This document shows positions 54,338 through 61,849 of a stretch of 64,000 nt of DNA, one piece after another (position 1 is the stretch's first letter; the number at the start of each line of letters is the position of its first letter). A program made the translations under genes and the position numbers. This stretch comes from Planctomycetota bacterium (GTDB taxonomy: Bacteria; Planctomycetota; SZUA-567; H5-PLA8), in assembly GCA_026184295.1 (NCBI GenBank), contig JAHCJK010000004.1, positions 28,197 through 92,196 on the forward strand, in the 5' to 3' direction. A model generated the notes under the pieces. The model searched no databases. It was not told the DNA's origin and saw only the letters and a list, made by a program, of their open reading frames with translations.

Positions 54338-54533
54338 GCCCCGAAGGGGCGCCAGGAAATTAGCCGGTGGCAAGCGAAGCGCGGCCACCGGACCAAGCGG
54401 CATTGGGCGCCGCACCCTGGAAAGGGTGCCGGAGCTTCCGTCGCCCCTCCCGGGGCGCACCCGCAGGCGGCCCTTTTCCGGTGGCTCCGCTTCGCGGGCC
54501 ACCGGCTAATTTCCGGCCGGCCTTCCAGGCCGG
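54338..54533. repeat. Composite palindromic element with long inverted arms
   Basis: GGAAATTAGCCGGTGG at 54355-54370 is exactly complementary to 54499-54514; the arms extend as imperfect 37-base inverted repeats (54355-54391 and 54478-54514). Inside lie shorter hairpins (CACCCTGGAAAGGGTG, GCCCCTCCCGGGGC). Just outside are palindromes CGCCCCGAAGGGGCG and CCGGCCTTCCAGGCCGG. The layout parallels the element at 28.4-28.6 kb although the arm sequences differ. The surrounding gap 54183-54610 has no gene. Confidence 0.85.
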
Positions 54534-54568
54534 TTCGGCGCTCGTGTTTTGCATCCAATCGAATTTTT

Positions 54569-54603
54569 GAAAATCGCAAATCCAAAATCAAAAATCGAAA
54601 ATC
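54569..54603. repeat. Five AT-rich heptamers
   Basis: Five exact 7-base units (GAAAATC, GCAAATC, CAAAATC, AAAAATC, GAAAATC) end eight bases before the stop codon of the AraC gene. The unit resembles the inner arms of the repeat at 26.7-26.9 kb. Confidence 0.8.
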
Positions 54604-54610
54604 GCCTTCT

Positions 54611-55453
54611 TCACACTTTCGACGGCGCAATCCCGATCTCTCTCCGGAAGAGCCGCGTAAAATAGTTCGCGTCCGGGATGCCCACGGCCTGCGCGACTTC
54701 CTTCACGTTCAGCGCGGAGGTCCGCAGGAGCCGCTCGGCGTGGCGCAGGCGCACGGCGTTCAGGTACGACGTGGGCGTCTCGCCCAGCGTCGTGCGGAAG
54801 GCGTGGCAGAGGTACGCGCGCGAGAGCCCCGTCTCGCGGGTGAACTCGCGGTAGCCGACCGGTTCCGCGTACTTCGCGTCGATGAAATCCTTCAGGCGTT
54901 CCACGGCGCGCGCGGTCTTGCCCAGGGCCTTCGCGTCGCGCGGCGCGCCTTCGGCCACGGCCAGCAGGTGCCGCAGCACCGGCCAGAGCAGGTACACGCC
55001 CACGCGCGCGTTCTTGCGCAACGCGGCGACGGCTTCCTCCATCACCGGCGCGACGGCCGCGCCGTCCGCGGCGCTCACGATCAGCGGCAGCAGCGCGCGG
55101 ATCGGCGCGGGAACTTCGTGGACCAGCGACTTGTCGAAGGGCTGATGCGTGTAGGCCTGGATCGGCGCGAAGCGCTGGACGATCGCGCGGTTCCAGTCCA
55201 GATGGACGCAGTGGCGCATCCCTTCGCCGCCGGGCTCCACCCAGCTTTCGTGCCAGACGCCCGGCGGAATCAGCGCGAACATGCCGCGCTCCAGGCGCAG
55301 CACGCGGCCGTCCAGTTCCAGCATCACCGCGCCGCGCGAGAGGTAGACCAGTTCGGTGTCGTAGACGCGGCGGCGGTGGTCGTGCCACTGCCCGGGCCGG
55401 CAGAGACCTTCCCAGTAGCGCCGCAGCGCCGGCTCGAAAAAGAACTCGTTCAT
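54611..55453 (-). CDS. AraC-family transcriptional regulator
   Basis: 280 residues. An N-terminal cupin-like half (YDTELVYLSRGAVMLELDGR, MFALIPPGVWHESWV) is followed by two helix-turn-helix motifs (YREFTRETGLSRAYLCHAF and VKEVAQAVGIPDANYFTRLF). It is divergent from a Gfo/Idh oxidoreductase gene 250 bases away and probably regulates it, a second AraC/oxidoreductase pairing in this window. The AT-rich spacer between the two starts is the likely operator region. No transporter is nearby. Confidence 0.92.
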   Translation of the reverse strand: MNEFFFEPALRRYWEGLCRPGQWHDHRRRVYDTELVYLSRGAVMLELDGRVLRLERGMFALIPPGVWHESWVEPGGEGMRHCVHLDWNRAIVQRFAPIQAYTHQPFDKSLVHEVPAPIRALLPLIVSAADGAAVAPVMEEAVAALRKNARVGVYLLWPVLRHLLAVAEGAPRDAKALGKTARAVERLKDFIDAKYAEPVGYREFTRETGLSRAYLCHAFRTTLGETPTSYLNAVRLRHAERLLRTSALNVKEVAQAVGIPDANYFTRLFRREIGIAPSKV

Positions 55454-55703
55454 GCGAGGCCCCGGAGGCCGCGCCCACGGCAGCAGGCGCCGACCGGATC
55501 GACCATAAACCGGACTTTTGTGCTAACAATAGAAAAAGCGTCTTCTTGCTTACAGATATTTACAAGGTACTTTTTCCTACATACAAGCGCGCCGGGCTGT
55601 TCGGGGTGGCGCGCCTTGGTCCCGCACCCAAAAATCGTGCTTGCGCCCGCGCGCCGGAGGCCCGACCGGAACGCTGCGCGCCCGTGTGCCACAAGGAGAC
55701 GCC

Positions 55704-56747
55704 ATGGATCTCGCCCAGGTCGGTTTTATCGGATGCGGCGCGCACTCGACGAAGAACCTCTTCCCCGCCCTGCATCACGCGCGCTGCCGCCTGCGCGCCG
55801 TCTGCGACCTCAACCGCGACTTCGCCGAACGCAATGCGCGGCTCTTCGGCGCGCAGGCCGTCTACACCGACGCAGATGAGATGCTCGCGAAGGAGGAACT
55901 CGACGGCGTCTTCGTCGTCGGTCCCGCGGAACTGCACTACCAGATGGGCCTGAAGGTCCTGCGCCGCGGCCTGCCGCTCTTCGTCGAGAAGCCGCCCGCG
56001 CCCGACCTGGCCTCCGCGCGCGAACTGGTCGAAGCCGCGCGCGAGCACAAGACGTTCATCATGACCGGATTCATGAAGCGCCACGGCCTGGCCTACGCCA
56101 AAGTGCGCGAGTTCATCCTCGAAAAGCGCTTCGTGCCCGCCACCGGCTTCTTCAAGTACCTGCACTGGCCCGCCAAGAACCTGCGTTCGATGCTGATGAC
56201 GATGTCCATCCATCCCATCGATCTGGCGATCTCGTTCTTCGGCGAGCCGACGGAGGTCACGTCGCACCTGCACGAACACCCCGACGCGCTCTCGCTTGCC
56301 CTGACGCTGCGCTTCGACGGCGGGCGCTGGGCGCAGTTGATGCTGGGCGGCTTCGGTCCGCGCATCCAGGAGCACGCCGAATGGACCGGGCGCTTCGACG
56401 GCAAGGACGCGCTGCTGGTGGCCGACAACATTCAGCACCTGGAACTGCACACCCACGGGCGCAACGGTATCGACCGCGCGCCCAAAGGCCGCGCGACCGA
56501 CCTGCACGACGTCTCGACGGGCTTCGACCTTCAGGACATCCAGGTCTGGCGCCCGGACTACGGGCTGCAGAACCTGACCCAGAGTTCGCTCTTTTCGATG
56601 GGGTACGCGGGGGAGATTCGCGAGTTCGCGAATGCGATCGTGGAGAAGCGCGAGCCCAACCCCGGCACCGGCGACGTGCTGAAGGCGATGCGCGTGGCCG
56701 AGGCCGTTTTCGCGAAACCCATCGGGACGACGGTGCTGGAGGCTTAG
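55704..56747 (+). CDS. Gfo/Idh/MocA-family oxidoreductase
   Basis: 347 residues from ATG 55704, which has AAGGAG five bases upstream; upstream frame to 55641 is not conserved-looking. The N-terminal Rossmann motif is QVGFIGCGAHSTKNLF, the EKP signature PLFVEKPPAPDL near residue 95, and the C-terminal domain has SIHPIDLAISFFGEP, a His/Asp region typical of the active site. Probably a sugar or inositol dehydrogenase under control of the divergent AraC regulator. It converges with the DEAD-box helicase gene. Confidence 0.9.
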   Translation: MDLAQVGFIGCGAHSTKNLFPALHHARCRLRAVCDLNRDFAERNARLFGAQAVYTDADEMLAKEELDGVFVVGPAELHYQMGLKVLRRGLPLFVEKPPAPDLASARELVEAAREHKTFIMTGFMKRHGLAYAKVREFILEKRFVPATGFFKYLHWPAKNLRSMLMTMSIHPIDLAISFFGEPTEVTSHLHEHPDALSLALTLRFDGGRWAQLMLGGFGPRIQEHAEWTGRFDGKDALLVADNIQHLELHTHGRNGIDRAPKGRATDLHDVSTGFDLQDIQVWRPDYGLQNLTQSSLFSMGYAGEIREFANAIVEKREPNPGTGDVLKAMRVAEAVFAKPIGTTVLEA

Positions 56748-56753
56748 TGCTGC

Positions 56754-56912
56754 GAAACGGAAAACAGCAAACGGCAAACGTCAAACAAACGGAAAACGGC
56801 AAACAGAAAAGAGATTAGCCCCCGCGTGCGGCTTGCGCGCGCGGTGGCCCTCTTTTGATGTTTTCGGTTTTCGGTTTGTTGGGCGTTTTGAGTTTGCCGT
56901 TTTCAGTTTCTG
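56754..56912. repeat. Inverted pair of heptamer arrays
   Basis: About eight A-rich units (GCAAACG, GGAAAAC, TCAAACA forms) at 56754-56812 face complementary T-rich units (TTTTCGG, GCCGTTT, TGAGTTT) at 56857-56912. The centre contains AAAAGAG and CTCTTTT flanking a GC-rich palindrome. The gap 56748-57048 otherwise has only a terminator. Confidence 0.8.
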
Positions 56913-56920
56913 CGTTGGAT

Positions 56921-56970
56921 AAAAAAAGGTCGCCCGCGGCTTCCCCCTCTTCAGGGGTCCGCCGCGGGCG
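56921..56970 (-). terminator. Rho-independent terminator of the DEAD-box gene
   Basis: On the minus strand a stem of ten bases (CGCCCGCGGC / GCCGCGGGCG) containing an inner CCCC/GGGG stem is followed by ACCTTTTTTTAT. It lies about 80 bases after the helicase stop codon. Confidence 0.75.
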
Positions 56971-57048
56971 TGCGTGGTTCCGGAAATCTATCTATTCAAC
57001 GTCCGGTCCGGCCTTAGGGCAGACGGCGGTTTCCCGCGGTCCGGCGCG

Positions 57049-58593
57049 TCAGCCGTTCACAGCATGCGGCGCGTGGGCGCGCCGCTGGGGCTTGTTCTTG
57101 CGGTTCTTCCAGAACGGCACGTGACCCGGCCGGCCCTGCTGCTCGGCGGCCGGCTTCCGGTCGCCTTCGGGGCGGGCCCACGGGCGGGTCTCGCCGGTGG
57201 CCGCTTCGGGGCGGCGGTGCCGTTCGTGGAGTTCCACGTGTTCGTTGCGCTGCGCGGGCTCGGCGCGTTCGAAGCGCCGGCGCGCGTGGCCTTCGTTCGG
57301 AGCCTGCGCGGGCCATTCGACCCGGCGCGGGCGTTCGTCGTGCTGGTGGCGCGGGCGCCCGTCGTGGCGGTGCTCGCGGCGGGGTTCGTCGCGGCGCGGG
57401 GCATGCCCGTGCGCGAGGTGTCCGTGCGCCTGCGGCCCGCGGGGATGATCGCGGCGTTCCGGCGCGGCCTGCCGGTAATCGAAGCCTTCCAGGGTCAGCC
57501 GGGGGAGCTTGGCGCCGATGGCGCGTTCGATCGCCCGAAGGCCCTGTTCTTCGTCGGGGGAGACGAACGTGAGCGCGTCGCCCTTGGCCTGCGCGCGGGC
57601 CGTGCGGCCGACGCGGTGGATGTAGTCCTCGGGTTCGCGCGGCATGTCCACGTTCACCACGAGTTCCAGTTCGTCCACGTCGATGCCGCGGGCGGCCACG
57701 TCGGTGGCCACGAGCACGCGGTAGCGGCCCTTCTTGAAGCCTTCCAGCGCCTGGGTGCGCTGCGCCTGCGTGCGGTCGCCGTGAATGCGCGCGCTCGCGA
57801 TGCCCTGGCGTTCGAGGAACTGGGCGAGCCGGTCGGCGCGGTGCTTGGTGCGGGTGAAGGCCAGGACGCTGCGCGCCTTGCCTTCGCGCACGAGCGCCGT
57901 AAGCAGCGAGGACTTGAGGTGGTGCGGGACGGCGTACACCGCCTGCGTCAGCCCCGTGGCCGGCATGGCCTTGCGTTCGATGTTCACGTTGGCGGGTTCG
58001 CGCAGGAGTTCCTTGGCGAGCGCCTTGATCGGGCCCGGAAGCGTCGCCGAGAAGAGCAGCGTCTGGCGCTGCCTAGGCAGGCGTTCCATGATGCGGCGGA
58101 TGTCGGGCAGGAAGCCCATGTCCAGCATCCGGTCGGCCTCGTCGAGCACCAGGATTTCGACCTTATCGAGCTTCGCGTAGGGCATGCGCATATGGTCGAG
58201 CAGGCGGCCGGGCGTCGCGACGATGATTTCCAGGCCGCGCTTCAGCGCCTGTTCCTGCGGAAACATCCCCACGCCGCCGTAGACGGCCTTGGCGCGGAGC
58301 TTGGTGAACTGGGCGAGCTGCCCGAGGTGTTCCTCGATCTGCGCGGCCAGTTCGCGCGTGGGCGTAAGAATCAGGGCGCGCGTCGCATGGCGCGAGCCGG
58401 ACATCAGGCGGTGCAGGATCGGCAGGCCGAAGGCCGCCGTCTTGCCGCTGCCCGTCATCGAACAGGCAAGGACGTCGCGGCCCTGCAGGGCCGGCGGAAT
58501 CGCGTCCTTTTGAATGGAGGTCGGCTCGTTGAACCCGAGCGCTTCGATGCCACGCAGGATATCCGCATGGAGACCTAACGGCACAAACGACAT
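57049..58593 (-). CDS. DEAD-box RNA helicase (RhlE-like)
   Basis: 514 residues. Q-motif GFNEPTSIQKDAIPPAL, motif I SMTGSGKTAAF, Ia PTRELAAQ, motif II VLDEADRMLDMGF, III SATLPG, V ATDVAARGIDVDELELVVN and VI HRVGRTARA fill residues about 1-370. The tail of about 140 residues is rich in His, Arg, Glu and Pro (for example RRDEPRREHRHDGRPRHQHD) and should be a disordered RNA-binding region. Such helicases act in ribosome assembly, mRNA decay or cold adaptation. It has its own terminator and a 268-base divergent upstream region. Confidence 0.95.
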   Translation of the reverse strand: MSFVPLGLHADILRGIEALGFNEPTSIQKDAIPPALQGRDVLACSMTGSGKTAAFGLPILHRLMSGSRHATRALILTPTRELAAQIEEHLGQLAQFTKLRAKAVYGGVGMFPQEQALKRGLEIIVATPGRLLDHMRMPYAKLDKVEILVLDEADRMLDMGFLPDIRRIMERLPRQRQTLLFSATLPGPIKALAKELLREPANVNIERKAMPATGLTQAVYAVPHHLKSSLLTALVREGKARSVLAFTRTKHRADRLAQFLERQGIASARIHGDRTQAQRTQALEGFKKGRYRVLVATDVAARGIDVDELELVVNVDMPREPEDYIHRVGRTARAQAKGDALTFVSPDEEQGLRAIERAIGAKLPRLTLEGFDYRQAAPERRDHPRGPQAHGHLAHGHAPRRDEPRREHRHDGRPRHQHDERPRRVEWPAQAPNEGHARRRFERAEPAQRNEHVELHERHRRPEAATGETRPWARPEGDRKPAAEQQGRPGHVPFWKNRKNKPQRRAHAPHAVNG

Positions 58594-58783
58594 GAATACT
58601 CCGAAATACTAAGGCGCACTCTTGTCTCTCAGGGGAAGTGGGCCGCTTGAAGTGCCAGCGGGAGGATACATCGACCAGCCGGGAGAGTGAAAACACCTTA
58701 CTCGATCCATCGGACAAAGCAATCCTTTAATCAGACAATGTTTAGGACCCCTAAAATAATAGCCCTGGAGGCCTTTCAGCCAC

Positions 58784-58811
58784 TTGCGCAAGGAAAGGAT
58801 TGCGCTATGGT
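58784..58811 (+). promoter_or_regulatory. Possible promoter of the zinc-ribbon membrane gene
   Basis: TTGCGC and TATGGT lie 16 bases apart, 50 bases before the start codon. The match to sigma-70 consensus is moderate. The other part of this divergent gap (58594-58783) shows no clear pair of hexamers. Confidence 0.4.
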
Positions 58812-58861
58812 TAGGGGGCTTTCACCCAAAGGGTTTTCGAGCGGTCTGTCAGGAGGATGCC

Positions 58862-59206
58862 ATGAGCGTTCCGGTCAAGGCTACGTGCAGCGAGTGCCTC
58901 ACCACGCATCTCACGAAGCTTGAGTTCGGCCAGGAAGACATCCGCTGCCCCGCCTGCGGCCACGCGATGAAGAACCTCCCCGAGGGCGAACTGAACGAAC
59001 TCGACATCGCCTGTAAGAAGCAGAAGATGAACGGTATCATCTCCCTCGTCTGCTTCGCCATCTCCGTCGTCGGCATGTTCCAGTGGTCCTTCACCATGGT
59101 GAAGGACGACACGACGGTCTGGATGATCGTGACGATCCTCTTCTTCCTGGTCGCGCTGGTCTTCGGCGTGCTGGGATCGACCAAGCGCTTCATCGTCGAA
59201 TTCTAA
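58862..59206 (+). CDS. Small zinc-ribbon protein with two membrane helices
   Basis: 114 residues. Residues about 9-33 hold two CxxC-type pairs (CSEC and CPAC), a zinc ribbon; two membrane helices follow (IISLVCFAISVVGMF, WMIVTILFFLVALVFGVL). ATG 58862 has AGGAGG six bases upstream. The protein family is not recognised; the ribbon probably faces the cytoplasm. The gene is single, with its own promoter-like site and a strong terminator. Confidence 0.8.
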   Translation: MSVPVKATCSECLTTHLTKLEFGQEDIRCPACGHAMKNLPEGELNELDIACKKQKMNGIISLVCFAISVVGMFQWSFTMVKDDTTVWMIVTILFFLVALVFGVLGSTKRFIVEF

Positions 59207-59225
59207 AGAGCCGCGAGGCTCAATT

Positions 59226-59255
59226 AAAAAGGCGGGCTTCGGCCCGCCTTTTTTT
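59226..59255. terminator. Strong bidirectional terminator
   Basis: AAAAAGGCGGGC, loop TTCG, then GCCCGCCTTTTTTT: a 12-bp stem with A- and T-runs between the convergent zinc-ribbon and nitroreductase genes. Confidence 0.92.
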
Positions 59256-59278
59256 GTGCCCGCGCAAAACCAATCCTC

Positions 59279-59872
59279 TTACAGCTCCGCGGCCGAACCC
59301 CAGGTTCCGCGAAACGCGATCTCGCCCAGCGGCTTGCGCGTGCGCGGGCCGGTCTCCGTCGCGCGGCGGTTCTCGGGCAGGTCCGCGGGATTCCCGTAGT
59401 AGCCCACCGCGAGGACGCTCACCGGCTCGAAGTCCGCGGGCACGCCGAACTCCGCGCGCGCCTTCTCGGCCGAGAACCCCGCCATCTGATGCACCCACAG
59501 GTCCATGCTCAGCGCCTGCATCGTCAGGTGCGCGACGGCCAGGCCGCAGTCGTGGAAGGCGTGCCGCGCCAGGCCCCCGTCGGGCGAACGCTGCGCGCAG
59601 ACGAGGATCAGCAGGGGAGCTTTTCGCGCCCAGGCCTGGTTCGCGTCCATCAGCGTGCCGGCCAGCTTCTCGAAGGCTTCGGCGTCGGAGGCTTCCACGA
59701 GCAGAAAGCGCCAGGGCTGCAGGTTGCGCGAGGACGCCGCCCAGCGCGCGGCCTCCAGCAGGCTCCCGAGCTTCTCGCGTTCGATGGGCGTGGACGAGAA
59801 CGCGCGCGGGCTCCAGCGCCGGCGCAGCAGGTCGTGCAGCGGGTAGGCCGTCTCCGCGGGTTTCTCGGTCAT
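59279..59872 (-). CDS. Nitroreductase-family protein
   Basis: 197 residues from ATG 59872 (AGAGGAG five bases upstream); the frame reaches 59962 without support. FMN-binding motifs are RRRWSPRAFSSTPIE at the start, AARWAASSRNLQPWRFLLVE, and the end ESVLAVGY-like SVLAVGYYGNPADLP. Family members use FMN and NAD(P)H to reduce nitro compounds, quinones or enones; the physiological substrate is not clear. The gene is monocistronic with a shared terminator. Confidence 0.88.
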   Translation of the reverse strand: MTEKPAETAYPLHDLLRRRWSPRAFSSTPIEREKLGSLLEAARWAASSRNLQPWRFLLVEASDAEAFEKLAGTLMDANQAWARKAPLLILVCAQRSPDGGLARHAFHDCGLAVAHLTMQALSMDLWVHQMAGFSAEKARAEFGVPADFEPVSVLAVGYYGNPADLPENRRATETGPRTRKPLGEIAFRGTWGSAAEL

Positions 59873-60010
59873 GCAGGCTCCTCTTGGGTGGAACTTGGTT
59901 CCTTGCGTTCGGATTATTCGCGCAAGCGCGGGCGATCCGCACGCCGCTTCGCAGCATGGCACCTACGGACGGCTCGAATCTACAAGCACCGCTCCTGCAT
60001 CCTTCGGCGC

Positions 60011-60031
60011 GGACAGGCGGGACGCCTGTCC
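60011..60031. repeat. Short palindrome, 9-bp arms
   Basis: GGACAGGCG, GGA, CGCCTGTCC form a perfect hairpin in the gap 59873-60315. Such GGACAGGCG palindromes recur in many GC-rich genomes; only one copy is seen here. Confidence 0.6.
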
Positions 60032-60071
60032 CACATACCCCCAACGGCGCGCGCTCGCGCGCCGCGGCTGT

Positions 60072-60302
60072 TCCCTGTCCCCTGACCCCTGACCCCTGAC
60101 CCCTGACCAACCACTGACCACTGTTCACTGTTCACTGTTCTGTTCACTGTTCACTGTTCACTGTTCACTGTTCACTGTTCACTGTCCACTGTTCACTGTT
60201 CACTGTCCACTGTTCACTGTTCACTGTCCACTGTTCACTGTCCACTGTTCACTGTTCACTGACCACTGTCCACTGTCCACTGTCCACTGTCCACTGACCA
60301 CT
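60072..60302. repeat. Long heptamer tandem array (CCCCTGA to TTCACTG)
   Basis: About 33 units of 7 bases fill roughly 230 bases. The first four are CCCCTGA; later units are CCACTGA, TTCACTG and TCCACTG forms, with a phase break after the first block and another near 60139. All units share C-x-CTG. No open frame is credible and no spacers are present. The array ends about 14 bases before the FMN reductase stop codon. Confidence 0.92.
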
Positions 60303-60315
60303 CTTCTCTTAGTCC

Positions 60316-60897
60316 CTAGCCGACCAGCTTGGCGAGCACCTGCGCCACGCGCGCGCCGACGCGCTCGGCGCTTTCGCGCTGGCGGGCGTCCTTCAGCGCG
60401 CCGTCGGGCCCGAAGGCCTCGTTGGCCTTGGGCACCGCGAACTGGTCCGGAACGACCATCACCTGGATGTTCTGCAGGATCGCGCGGACGTGCACGAGCC
60501 CGCGCAGGCCGCCCAGCGCGCCGGGCGACGCCGCGAGCAGCCCCGCGACCTTGCCCGTGTAGCAGGCCAGCGGCGCCTCGCCCTTCTCGCCCGGGCGCGA
60601 GACCCAGTCGATGGTGTTCTTGAGCAGCGGCGTGACGGAACTGTTGTACTCGGGCGCGGCGATCAGCAGGCCCTGGTGGGCGAGGAAGAGCTGCTTCAGC
60701 TTCTTCGCGTTATCGGGCAGGCCGCCCTTGGCTTCGTCGTCGCCGTCGTAGAGCGGCATGGGGAAATCGCGCAGGTCGATGACGTTCGCCTCCGCGCCGG
60801 CCTTGCGCGCGCCTTCGGCCGCGGCACGGATGAGCAGTTTGTTGTACGAGCCTTCGCGCGCGCTGCCGGCGAAGGCGAGGATTTTCGGCTGAGCCAT
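60316..60897 (-). CDS. NADPH-dependent FMN reductase family protein
   Basis: 193 residues, flavodoxin-like fold. ILAFAGSAREGSYNKLLIRA holds the phosphate-binding loop for FMN, and IAAPEYNSSVTPLLKNTIDW is the second conserved FMN/partner region. Such enzymes reduce quinones, azo dyes, chromate or free flavin. The start ATG 60897 has no strong ribosome site but is the only sensible one. It lies 75 bases downstream of the ArsR-SRPBCC gene and could be part of its transcript. Confidence 0.9.
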   Translation of the reverse strand: MAQPKILAFAGSAREGSYNKLLIRAAAEGARKAGAEANVIDLRDFPMPLYDGDDEAKGGLPDNAKKLKQLFLAHQGLLIAAPEYNSSVTPLLKNTIDWVSRPGEKGEAPLACYTGKVAGLLAASPGALGGLRGLVHVRAILQNIQVMVVPDQFAVPKANEAFGPDGALKDARQRESAERVGARVAQVLAKLVG

Positions 60898-60972
60898 GGC
60901 GTGACTCCTGTTCGCAGAGTGAGGTTGGAAAAGGCGTCCTCACTATATGTCAGGGTCCCGCGCCGAAAAGTC

Positions 60973-61752
60973 CTATACGTCCGGATTCTCGCCCAGGAAT
61001 TGCAACGAGGCCGGCGTGGTCAGCAGTTGTCCGGTTTCGAGCAGCGTCTTGAGGCCCGACAATACCATCGGCCAGCCGCCGTAGAGTTCGGAACGCGCGC
61101 CGTCGCGCAGGCGGTCGTGGATGACGGTCAGGCGGCAGGAATCGCCCACGCGCTCGATCTCCCAGGTCACGCGCGAGGCCTCCTCGCCCTTCACGGCCTC
61201 GTTCCAGAGCGCGCGGTAGGTCTGCACGAGGCGGCGCGGCGGATCCACTTCCACGTTCTCGCCTTCGAAGATCTTCGTGCCGAGCTGAACGGGCACGCCT
61301 TCGTAGTGCGAGCCATTCTTCCAATCCGACCGGACCTCCACGCCGAAGTGGTACTTCCGCCGAAGTTCCGGATCGACGATCGCCTGCCAGAGGCGCTCCG
61401 GCGTGGTCTTGATGTAGATCTCGAACACTTTTTCCATGGTCTTCTCCAGGTCTTGTTTGAGGCCCGTCAGTCCGGACGCCCAGCGTTCGGCATACTTGTC
61501 GATCCAACGGTCGTGCATCACCTGAATCGGAACCACATTCAGGTAATGCAGCTTCGTGCGCCCCGAACGCCGCGTCACGACCAGGCGCGCGGCTTCCAGC
61601 ACGCGCAGATGCTTCATGACGCCGAAGCGCGTCATCTCCAGTTCGCCCTCAAGCTCGGACAGCGTGCGTCCGTCGCGCTTGAAAAGCAGGTCGAGCAAGA
61701 AGCGGCGCGTCGGGTCCGCCAGGGCCTTGAACACGGGATCATCGTTTCGCAC
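60973..61752 (-). CDS. ArsR-family regulator fused to an SRPBCC (AHSA1-like) domain
   Basis: 259 residues from GTG 61752. The first 90 residues are a winged helix-turn-helix of the ArsR type (VFKALADPTRRFLLDLLFKR, LSELEGELEMTRFGVMKHLR). Residues about 110-250 form an SRPBCC/AHSA1 hydrophobic-ligand domain (KVFEIYIKTTPERLWQAIVD, GWPMVLSGLKTLLETG). Such fusions couple DNA binding to a small hydrophobic ligand. An in-frame TTG at 61788 lies inside the -35 box and cannot be used from that promoter. Transcription from the promoter would start at the GTG itself, so the mRNA is predicted leaderless. Confidence 0.88.
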   Translation of the reverse strand: MRNDDPVFKALADPTRRFLLDLLFKRDGRTLSELEGELEMTRFGVMKHLRVLEAARLVVTRRSGRTKLHYLNVVPIQVMHDRWIDKYAERWASGLTGLKQDLEKTMEKVFEIYIKTTPERLWQAIVDPELRRKYHFGVEVRSDWKNGSHYEGVPVQLGTKIFEGENVEVDPPRRLVQTYRALWNEAVKGEEASRVTWEIERVGDSCRLTVIHDRLRDGARSELYGGWPMVLSGLKTLLETGQLLTTPASLQFLGENPDV

Positions 61753-61758
61753 AGAGGC

Positions 61759-61788
61759 ATTATACGTGACCAAATTGTCACATGTCAA
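61759..61788 (-). promoter_or_regulatory. Consensus sigma-70 promoter for the ArsR-SRPBCC gene
   Basis: On the minus strand TTGACA (61788-61783), an 18-base spacer and TATAAT (61764-61759) match the consensus exactly. Six bases separate TATAAT from the GTG start. Confidence 0.88.
61766..61781. promoter_or_regulatory. Palindromic operator in the promoter spacer
   Basis: GTGAC, six bases, GTCAC forms a perfect 5-bp inverted repeat lying wholly between the -35 and -10 boxes. Position and symmetry fit binding of the dimeric ArsR regulator it drives, hence autorepression (inference). Confidence 0.7.
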
Positions 61789-61849
61789 GGGGAGGCTGGT
61801 CGCCTCCGCGATCTTGACGTTTCTCGTTTCAAATCAAGAGGTTAGGTCG

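Noticed and set aside
60072..60302. CRISPR array
   Set aside because: Units are 7 bases head to tail with no spacers, and no cas gene is near.
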